Positions 1 through 5,275 of a stretch of DNA of 5,784 bases are shown here, piece by piece (within the stretch, counting starts at the first letter, position 1; each line of letters starts with the position of its first letter). This DNA is from a bacterium (GTDB lineage: Bacteria > Pseudomonadota > Gammaproteobacteria > Berkiellales > Berkiellaceae), in assembly GCA_009927065.1 (NCBI GenBank), contig RFNU01000087.1:1-5784 (forward strand). The letters run 5' to 3'. Below the pieces are notes generated by a model. The model saw only the letters and a list, made by a program, of their open reading frames with translations, was not told the DNA's origin and did not search any database. Position numbers and translations under genes: made by a program.

Positions 1-29
1 TTGACAAAACTTCTCTAGTGCCCTATAAT
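1..29 (+). promoter_or_regulatory. Sigma-70-type consensus promoter
   Basis: TTGACA lies at 1-6 and TATAAT at 24-29, separated by exactly 17 bp. Both hexamers and the spacer equal the bacterial sigma-70 consensus. Transcription would begin at about 35-37, only 8 to 10 bases before the ATG at 45, so the leader would be almost too short for a ribosome binding site. It should drive the three small genes that follow. Early genes of T4-like phages use host sigma-70-type promoters, so early or constitutive expression is the inference. The late motif ATAAATA is absent here, since the -10 reads TATAATAC. Confidence 0.8.
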
Positions 30-44
30 ACATAAGCAATCAAA

Positions 45-233
45 ATGACTCAAATGCAAGAAGAGTATCTGACAAGATGCGTTGTGGACACCCTCAAAAG
101 AACAGTATATTTGTATTCTAACGAAGGTAGTGAGAGGAAAGTGTCCTGTGATACTGTAGATGAGTTTATGAATGTATTACAATATGTTCGTAGCACATTA
201 GAAGAAGATAAATTAGTATATACAGGCCCCTGA
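45..233 (+). CDS. Small conserved-type cyanophage protein, unknown function
   Basis: This gene encodes 62 residues, from ATG at 45 to TGA at 231-233. The start is supported by its position just after the consensus promoter, about 9 bases from the predicted transcription start. No Shine-Dalgarno sequence is visible, and the leader has little room for one. The protein begins MTQMQEEYLTRCVVDTLKR and looks like a short alpha/beta fold: a probable strand around residues 18-24 (RTVYLYS), another around 30-36, then an amphipathic helix around 38-53 (VDEFMNVLQYVRSTLEE). It has two cysteines (12 and 35), with no signal peptide or membrane segment. From memory it resembles small uncharacterised proteins common in cyanomyoviruses, including the CVVDTLKRTVYLYSNEG-like stretch, but I know of no assigned function. 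The next gene starts 11 bases after its stop, which suggests co-transcription. Confidence 0.85.
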   Translation: MTQMQEEYLTRCVVDTLKRTVYLYSNEGSERKVSCDTVDEFMNVLQYVRSTLEEDKLVYTGP

Positions 234-244
234 TAAAACATAAA

Positions 245-412
245 ATGTCATTACTATCACAAAAAGACAGACAACTTGCTCTCGAAGCACTAGATTTCTA
301 CTTATTCAGTAAAGGTAATGATTTTACCGAAGAAAAGAAAACAGAAATAAATGCTCTTCTGAATTGGGTTAACTTGGAATACTGTAAGAATGATCATAAA
401 TCTCTGGTATAA
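245..412 (+). CDS. Small helical hypothetical protein, 55 residues
   Basis: The frame runs from ATG at 245 to TAA at 410-412 and encodes 55 residues beginning MSLLSQKDRQLALEALDFYL. It appears fully alpha-helical: one amphipathic helix at about residues 5-22, a short acidic or polar turn (SKGNDFTEE), and a second helix at about 29-48 (KKTEINALLNWVNLEYC). There is one cysteine (47) and no membrane segment. It starts 11 bases after the preceding gene's stop and overlaps the next gene if that gene begins at 390, as in a translationally coupled phage operon. No Shine-Dalgarno site precedes it. I do not recognise a function. The reading frame, compact spacing and protein-like composition favour a real gene despite its size. 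Confidence 0.7.
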   Translation: MSLLSQKDRQLALEALDFYLFSKGNDFTEEKKTEINALLNWVNLEYCKNDHKSLV

Positions 413-560
413 TCAAGATATGAATCAGTGGAGATGGACGCTTACAGACCCATCCACTTTTGATATGGAATCGGGGCAAAGTTTAAATCTCCGTGATGCG
501 ATGAATGACGTTGTAAATACTGTTGAATATCTTATCAGTAAATCAAAACAAAGTGAGTAA
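390..560 (+). CDS. Small tryptophan-rich hypothetical protein, 56 residues
   Basis: The frame runs from ATG at 390 to TAA at 558-560. The product has a beta-hairpin-like N-terminus (INLWYNQDMNQWRWTLTD, with three tryptophans in the first 16 residues), then a polar loop (DMESGQSLN), and a C-terminal amphipathic helix of about 20 residues (LRDAMNDVVNTVEYLISKSK). An alternative ATG at 420 would give 46 residues. I prefer 390 because the extra residues complete the strand-turn-strand pattern, and overlapping starts are usual in such gene clusters. Neither start has a clear Shine-Dalgarno site. The 23-base overlap with the upstream gene suggests translational coupling. The stop codon lies inside a perfect palindrome at 554-569. 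I recognise the general style of small cyanophage proteins but no function. Confidence 0.62.
   Translation: MIINLWYNQDMNQWRWTLTDPSTFDMESGQSLNLRDAMNDVVNTVEYLISKSKQSE
405..413 (+). promoter_or_regulatory. Possible extended -10 promoter inside the small-gene overlap
   Basis: TGGTATAAT at 405-413 matches the extended -10 form TGnTATAAT exactly. No recognisable -35 hexamer lies 16-18 bp upstream, which is tolerated for extended -10 promoters. A start near 420 would coincide with the internal ATG of the third small gene and would make a leaderless message. The element includes the stop codon of the second small gene, so part of the match is fixed by coding. In AT-rich DNA a chance match is quite possible. 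Confidence 0.28.
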
Positions 561-569
561 TATTACTCA
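554..569. repeat. Perfect 16-bp palindrome over a stop codon
   Basis: TGAGTAATATTACTCA is identical to its reverse complement over all 16 bases. It contains the TAA stop (558-560) of the third small gene. It could be an operator-like dyad for a dimeric DNA-binding protein, or a short-loop RNA hairpin marking or protecting the 3' end of the small-gene message. It is followed by A-rich sequence, not a T-run, so it is not a standard intrinsic terminator by itself. Its arms recur in the next hairpin. Confidence 0.6.
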
Positions 570-706
570 TAAAAATCATACATAAAAGAGTAAGCAAAAA
601 TTTTTACTCGTGGATTATTTTCACGCATTTCTTTTAAGTTATTCTGTAATGATATGTGCTCTTATTATTAAAATATCCAGATATTAAACTTTACTTTTGT
701 AAATCC
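561..706. other. Non-coding gap between small genes and the late unit
   Basis: I see no convincing gene in this AT-rich stretch on either strand. It holds the second half of the palindrome at 554-569, the hairpin at 588-609, and a weak 6-bp inverted repeat AATATC/GATATT at 672-685. No tRNA-like cloverleaf was seen. It is followed directly by the terminator and the late promoter motif, so the whole interval works as the boundary between two transcription units. Confidence 0.6.
588..609 (+). repeat. Second GAGTAA/TTACTC hairpin
   Basis: GAGTAA at 588-593 pairs with TTACTC at 604-609 around a ten-base AT-rich interior. The arms repeat the core of the palindrome at 554-569, so the region carries GAGTAA twice and TTACTC twice in alternating order. 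In RNA, the right arm of the first element (563-568) could also pair with the left arm of the second (588-593), giving mutually exclusive structures. No function is demonstrated. The stem is short and AT-rich. Confidence 0.4.
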
Positions 707-730
707 AAAACCTCCTTCACCGGAGGTTTT
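707..730 (+). terminator. Intrinsic (rho-independent) terminator
   Basis: AAAACCTCC at 707-715 pairs perfectly with GGAGGTTTT at 722-730 around the six-base loop TTCACC. The five G:C-containing pairs at the top and the T-run on the 3' side form a classic intrinsic terminator for transcripts of the small genes. The run of four A on the 5' side means it could also act on the opposite strand. It lies just 8 bases before the late promoter motif and so insulates the large gene from upstream transcription. Confidence 0.85.
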
Positions 731-737
731 GTCGTAT

Positions 738-745
738 GATAAATA
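738..745 (+). promoter_or_regulatory. T4-like late promoter (GATAAATA)
   Basis: GATAAATA at 738-745 contains the ATAAATA core of T4-type late promoters (TATAAATA in T4, similar in cyanomyoviruses), which are read by the phage late sigma factor gp55 with its gp33 and sliding-clamp partners. No -35 element is needed in that system. Transcription would start near 752, about 25 bases before the ATG at 777. Its place between a terminator and a virion structural gene strongly supports the call. The first base is G where T4 has T. Confidence 0.72.
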
Positions 746-767
746 ACTTATAACGGAAACTATAAGT
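746..767 (+). repeat. Leader inverted repeat before the large gene
   Basis: ACTTATA at 746-752 is the reverse complement of TATAAGT at 761-767, with the eight-base loop ACGGAAAC carrying the only purine-rich, Shine-Dalgarno-like GGAA near this start. That GGAA lies about 18 bases from the ATG, too far for ideal spacing. If transcription begins near 752, most of the left arm is absent from the RNA, and the repeat would matter only on DNA or on read-through transcripts. Confidence 0.35.
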
Positions 768-776
768 AATAAAAAA

Positions 777-3497
777 ATGGGTCTCTCCAGATTAGATAAT
801 TTTCTTAAGTCAGTACGTGGTACAATTTTATATGTTGACCCTAGTAGTCTTGACTCGACTGATAATATTGAAAATCAAGGAAATAGTTTAACACGTCCAT
901 TTAAAACAATTCAAAGAGCACTGATTGAATCTGCAAGATTCTCATATCAGATTGGTCTGGATAATGATAGATTTGATAAGACTACGATTCTTGTTTATCC
1001 TGGAGAGCACACTATTGATAATCGTCCTGGTTGGATTCCAGATGGTGCGAATAATTACAGGCTTCGTGGTGGAGAAACCTCTAATGATTTTCCACCCTTT
1101 GATTTAACAACAACCTTTGATTTATCTTCTCCCGACAATCAACTCTATAAGCTGAATAGTATTCACGGTGGAGTAATCATACCTCGTGGTACTTCACTTG
1201 TTGGACTGGATTTAAGAAAAACAAAAATCCGTCCCAAATATGTTCCGAATCCAACAAATGATAATATTGAAAGGTCTTGTATCTTTCGTGTGACTGGTAC
1301 TTGTTATTTTTGGCAGTTCTCACTATTTGATGCAGATCCAAATGGACAGTGTTACACAGATTATACAGATAATTTATTTGTTCCGAATTTTTCACATCAT
1401 AAACTTTCGTGCTTTGAGTATGCAGATGGTGTAAATGATGTAAGTATTTCTGATGCTTTCCAAACTTACTCTACAGATCGCACAGATCTAGAAATGTATT
1501 ATGAGAAGGTTGGTCTTGCATATGGGCAAGCATCAGGTCGTCAAATTCAACCAGATTATCCCTCTTCGGGTCTTGATATTCAACCAAAAATTGGTGAGTA
1601 TCGTATTGTGGGACCAACAGGAGGTAATATTGGAATTACAAGTATTCGTGCTGGAGATGGTATCACTCCGACCACAACCATTACTGCAACATTAGAATCT
1701 ATAACCGGATTGGATGTTGATACCGCATTCCGAATTAATAATGTATCAGATAACGATTATAATGGAGAATTTGTTGTTACAAGTGTTCCTGCAACAAATC
1801 AGATTACCTATCAGGTTCAAAATGCACCAATAAATGCTCTTCCTTCGGTCACAGGAGCATCTTTATCTCTCAAAACTGATACTGTTGCCTCTGCATCTCC
1901 ATATATTTTTAATGTTTCCTTGCGTTCTGTTTATGGAATGTGTGGAGTTTTGTCGGATGGTGATAAGGCAACAGGATTTAAGTCGATGGTTCTTGCACAA
2001 TTTACAGGAATCAGTCTACAAAAAGATGATCGTGCATTCGTTCTTTATAATACAACCACCGGACAATATACGGACAGCACTGTTCCCGGAAATGAGAATT
2101 TAAGTATCAATTCAAGAGCAGTTTATAAACCGGCATATGAGAGTTTTCATATTCGAACCATTAATGATGCATATATTCAAAACGTATCTATTTTTGCAAT
2201 TGGATTTCATTCGCACTTTAATGCAGAAAGTGGTGGAGATCAATCAATTAACAACTCCAACTCCAACTTTGGATCAAAGTCACTTCTTGCATCCGGATTC
2301 AAGAGAAATGCATTCCCAAGAGATGATGTAGGGTATATTACTCACGTAATTCCACCAAGAGAAATTGAAACTCTCGAAGGAACGATTGAGTTTATTGGAA
2401 TTGATGTTGCAAAAACTGTTGGAGTTGCAAGCACAAGTCGTCTATATCTTTATAATGAAACAAATGCCTCAACTCCACCACAAAATGTTCTTCAGGGATA
2501 TCGAGTCGGTGCAAAGACAGATGATACTCTGAACGTATTAATTTCGAATTCTGGATCGTCTCAAGAGTATTCGGCAAATATTGTAATGCCAGACACTCAA
2601 GGAACTGCAAATGAAACAATCGCAATCAAATCCTTTCAGGTTGCACAGTCTATTGCGGGTGTGAGCAGTATTACCTCAAATGTCTTTACACTCACACAAC
2701 CTCATACTTTTATTAAAGGAGAATCGGTTCGTGTAAAAAGTTTTACTGGAAATCTTCCCGATGGAATTATTTCAAATATAACTTATTATGCGATTACTTC
2801 TGGAACCGGAATAACATCTACCACACAAATTAAACTTGCAAAAACACCAAACGATGCAATTAATGATACACCAATTTCAGTAAATAATAAGGGTGGAATT
2901 CTTACAATCGAAAGTCGAGTTGTTGATAAAACTCCTGGTAGTTTTGGACATCCGATTCAGTATGATACTTCTCAAAATAACTGGTATATAAATGTTTCTG
3001 CTGCATCTACACAAAACAGTATTTACTCTACGATTGTTTCATTGGGAACTACTGCTCTTGGAGCATCCACACCCAGAACATATCTCTATCGTAAAGTTGA
3101 TCCAAGAAGTGTTCTGGATACAATTTATAGACTTCGTTATGTAATTCCTGCATCTGCTGGTGTTACATCTGCAAGACCACCACTGGACGGATTTATTATT
3201 CAAGAATCCTCCACTACAATTGGTTCATCAGACGCAGAAGTTGCCAAGGCATTTAGTCCAACAACGGTCTCAATCTCAAACGAAAATGAGATAAGAAACT
3301 TTCGTATTATTTCGAATGCAAGTTGGGATGGAACATATGCATATTTTGATACAGAACTTCCTCACGAATTGTCTATTGGAAGTCAGGTAAGTATTCTAAA
3401 TGTTGTAAGTTCTGCAAATACTGCGGAACAGTCAACTCCGGATTTAATTTTGGTTATAGTGTCGTTGGAATCTCAAGTCTCAAACAGTTTACTGTAG
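777..3497 (+). CDS. Virion structural (tail-fibre-like) protein, N-terminal fragment
   Basis: The frame gives 906 residues from ATG at 777, about 25 bases after the predicted late transcription start. Only residues 1-883 appear genuine. Beyond 3425 the frame is shifted, and the last 24 or so residues (through VSLESQVSNSLL) are an artefact of the break. The N-terminus (LYVDP at 18-22, then PFKTIQRAL at 41-49) resembles the opening of a parallel beta-helix of the pectate-lyase type seen in tail spikes. RPGW at 83-86, HGGVIIPRGTSLVG at 130-143, ADGVNDVSIS at 216-225 and GLDIQPKIGEYRIVG at 265-279 match cyanomyovirus structural proteins as I remember them. Beta-rich modules sit at about 296-350, 636-697 and from 854. 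SGGDQSINNSNSNFG begins at 485. There is no signal peptide. It is probably part of the tail or host-contact apparatus; the exact role is unassigned. Confidence 0.85.
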   Translation: MGLSRLDNFLKSVRGTILYVDPSSLDSTDNIENQGNSLTRPFKTIQRALIESARFSYQIGLDNDRFDKTTILVYPGEHTIDNRPGWIPDGANNYRLRGGETSNDFPPFDLTTTFDLSSPDNQLYKLNSIHGGVIIPRGTSLVGLDLRKTKIRPKYVPNPTNDNIERSCIFRVTGTCYFWQFSLFDADPNGQCYTDYTDNLFVPNFSHHKLSCFEYADGVNDVSISDAFQTYSTDRTDLEMYYEKVGLAYGQASGRQIQPDYPSSGLDIQPKIGEYRIVGPTGGNIGITSIRAGDGITPTTTITATLESITGLDVDTAFRINNVSDNDYNGEFVVTSVPATNQITYQVQNAPINALPSVTGASLSLKTDTVASASPYIFNVSLRSVYGMCGVLSDGDKATGFKSMVLAQFTGISLQKDDRAFVLYNTTTGQYTDSTVPGNENLSINSRAVYKPAYESFHIRTINDAYIQNVSIFAIGFHSHFNAESGGDQSINNSNSNFGSKSLLASGFKRNAFPRDDVGYITHVIPPREIETLEGTIEFIGIDVAKTVGVASTSRLYLYNETNASTPPQNVLQGYRVGAKTDDTLNVLISNSGSSQEYSANIVMPDTQGTANETIAIKSFQVAQSIAGVSSITSNVFTLTQPHTFIKGESVRVKSFTGNLPDGIISNITYYAITSGTGITSTTQIKLAKTPNDAINDTPISVNNKGGILTIESRVVDKTPGSFGHPIQYDTSQNNWYINVSAASTQNSIYSTIVSLGTTALGASTPRTYLYRKVDPRSVLDTIYRLRYVIPASAGVTSARPPLDGFIIQESSTTIGSSDAEVAKAFSPTTVSISNENEIRNFRIISNASWDGTYAYFDTELPHELSIGSQVSILNVVSSANTAEQSTPDLILVIVSLESQVSNSLL

Positions 3498-5275
3498 GTC
3501 TAACCACAAATCCAGGAACCTTTGTGAATAATGTTTCGACTCGAACAACATCACTTCCAAGATTTGTTCGCAAACAATATAGAGAAACTTTGATTGTTTA
3601 TAGAGCTCAACAAATTGAACCTTATATTCCCGGAGAACAGGATGGTGTATATCACTTATTAGTTGTAAATGCATCGAATAGTCCATCTGTTGCTCCTTTT
3701 ACGGGATTGCGATTCTCTCAACCTATTCAAAATTTATATCCACAACTGAATCGTGATAATCCAGTTTCGGATCCAAAGGCAGCAACATCATTTGCTCTCT
3801 CAAATCCAATCGGTCAGGTTGTTGTTGATGATCCACAAAGTAGCATTACAAAAGAAAGTTTAAGTAAAGGTCTGATTGATTTTGGTGTAGGAGTTGGACT
3901 TACAGATATTGTATCTTCCAGTACTGGAATCGCACATACATTTCATACTGCAATCGATCACGGATTTAATCCAATTACATCTGTTGGTATTACAAGTGCC
4001 GGTCTTGCTTATGGTGTAGGATCTGGTGGAGTTGAAAATCTTTATAATGCAAGATTGGTTGGATTTGCAGGATCAATCACAGGAGCAAATGCAACTGCAA
4101 GAATCACTGTAAATGCATCTGGATCCATTACTGCGGTTAAGATTATTGATGGTGGTTCTGCATATGGAATCGGAAATACTCTTGCGGTAGTTGGAGTCGC
4201 AACAACATCTGGATTCGTGCAAGGATATGTAACTGTAACCGGAGTTTATAGTCATATTGGAGAATGTCTCACGGTTGCCGGAGTTGTTCCTGCTGCTCTG
4301 AATGATTATAATACTGTTTATAAAATCACTGGTATTGCAACCGGAAATATAAAACAACTTCAGGTCGAATCTGCATCAGCAGTTGGAAATGCCTCTACGA
4401 CTGGAATTGGAGTTACTGTAACTGCATATTCCCGAGCAATTAATGCAGGAAAATCAATTGATATTACTACACTTACTTATAATAACACAACTGGAATCTC
4501 AACGATTACTACGATTCAAAATCACGGATTATCAGTTGGAAATAAAATTACCATTGGTGGAGCAAACTCTTCTCTCTTTAATTCAGATTTTCTGGTTAAA
4601 AAGGTCAATAGTCTGGTTCAATTCGAAACCTTTGTTGGAATCGGAACTACATCTCCGGCCACAACAGGAACAAAAACAATCTATATTAAGGCATTTGGAT
4701 CACAAGGAGGAACAGTTACTACAGAAGATGAGAATATTGCCGGAAGATTAGAACCACAATATGCAGGAATTACAACAACTCTTTCTTCTGCAATCAACAC
4801 TGCAACGGTTGATAACTTTAATATACAAAATATCACCAGTTTAGACTTAAATATTGGAGACTATTTACTGATTGATTCTGAAATAATGAGAATCAAAACA
4901 ACAGTCACAGGAAACCCTGTTTATGTTTTTAGAGGGATTTATGGAACAGATGCATCTACTCACGATAATGGTTCTGTTGTTCGTAAAATCAAACTTCGTC
5001 CGATTGAATTAAGAAGACACTCTATTATTCGTGCATCGGGACATACCTTTGAGTATGTTGGATTTGGTCCAGGAAACTATTCCACGGCATTTCCAGATCG
5101 TCAAGATAGAGTTTTATCAGATCAAGAGGAAATACTCTCTCAATCCACCAAAGTGGATGGTGGTCTGGTTGTATTTACAGGAATGAATGATCGTGGTGCA
5201 TTTTATGTGGGAAATAAGAAAGTAAACTCTGCAACAGGACAAGAACAGGTTTTGATTCTCCGATTCCGACTGTGA
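3428..5275 (+). CDS. Virion structural protein, middle fragment (frame 2)
   Basis: This continues the preceding gene after a one-base frame break. Coding resumes at 3428 with TVNSGFNFGYSVVGISSLKQ, and the stop at 5273-5275 is read only because of a second break near 5251. A GTG at 3524 could be mistaken for a start but is an internal valine codon. No ribosome binding site or promoter precedes it. In restored numbering it covers residues 885-1492. Visible landmarks are GEQDGVYHL (953-961), paired AYG(V/I)G glycine motifs at about 1074-1085 and 1125-1136, an HGLSVGNKITIGGA module at 1250-1263, and the block from RPIELRRHSIIRASGHTFEY (1408) to NKKVNSATGQEQV (ending 1492). This last block is, from memory, one of the most conserved parts in cyanomyovirus homologues. 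The last residues after 5251 (LILRFRL) are out of frame. Confidence 0.83.
   Translation, partial: TVNSGFNFGYSVVGISSLKQFTVGLTTNPGTFVNNVSTRTTSLPRFVRKQYRETLIVYRAQQIEPYIPGEQDGVYHLLVVNASNSPSVAPFTGLRFSQPIQNLYPQLNRDNPVSDPKAATSFALSNPIGQVVVDDPQSSITKESLSKGLIDFGVGVGLTDIVSSSTGIAHTFHTAIDHGFNPITSVGITSAGLAYGVGSGGVENLYNARLVGFAGSITGANATARITVNASGSITAVKIIDGGSAYGIGNTLAVVGVATTSGFVQGYVTVTGVYSHIGECLTVAGVVPAALNDYNTVYKITGIATGNIKQLQVESASAVGNASTTGIGVTVTAYSRAINAGKSIDITTLTYNNTTGISTITTIQNHGLSVGNKITIGGANSSLFNSDFLVKKVNSLVQFETFVGIGTTSPATTGTKTIYIKAFGSQGGTVTTEDENIAGRLEPQYAGITTTLSSAINTATVDNFNIQNITSLDLNIGDYLLIDSEIMRIKTTVTGNPVYVFRGIYGTDASTHDNGSVVRKIKLRPIELRRHSIIRASGHTFEYVGFGPGNYSTAFPDRQDRVLSDQEEILSQSTKVDGGLVVFTGMNDRGAFYVGNKKVNSATGQEQVLILRFRL

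Noticed and set aside
50..241. Minus-strand 63-residue open frame opposite the first small gene
   Set aside because: It is a mirror of the plus-strand gene, has no promoter or homologue-like features, and the plus-strand frame has a strong promoter and better protein character.
672..685. AATATC/GATATT inverted repeat in the intergenic gap
   Set aside because: The stem is six AT-rich pairs with a two-base spacer, which is expected by chance in such sequence.
2252..2267. Short tandem AACTCC repeat
   Set aside because: It has only about two and a half units and encodes an NSNSN stretch of the protein. It is too short to be a meaningful repeat element.
2987..2994. TATAAATG resembling a late promoter inside the large gene
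   Set aside because: It has one mismatch from TATAAATA, lies in the middle of coding sequence (WYINV codons) and has no gene start downstream.
3420..3430. Programmed -1 ribosomal frameshift at the first break
   Set aside because: The direction would be right (-1), but the site (ACT GCG GAA CAG) has no X XXY YYZ slippery heptamer, and I saw no obvious stimulatory stem just downstream. A lost base in a G-run is simpler.
4073..4357. Minus-strand 94-residue serine/cysteine-rich open frame within the large gene
   Set aside because: Its odd composition (many Ser, Cys, Asn) is the antisense reading of glycine/threonine/alanine-rich codons. There is no start context and no neighbours on that strand.
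5246..5256. Programmed -1 frameshift at the second break
   Set aside because: G GTT TTG is not a proper slippery heptamer, and two programmed shifts in one structural gene would be extraordinary. Homopolymer loss explains it.
3524..5275. Independent gene starting at GTG 3524
   Set aside because: The frame is protein-like from 3428, the GTG falls inside a continuous structural-protein sequence, and there is no promoter or ribosome binding site. It is a fragment of the upstream gene.
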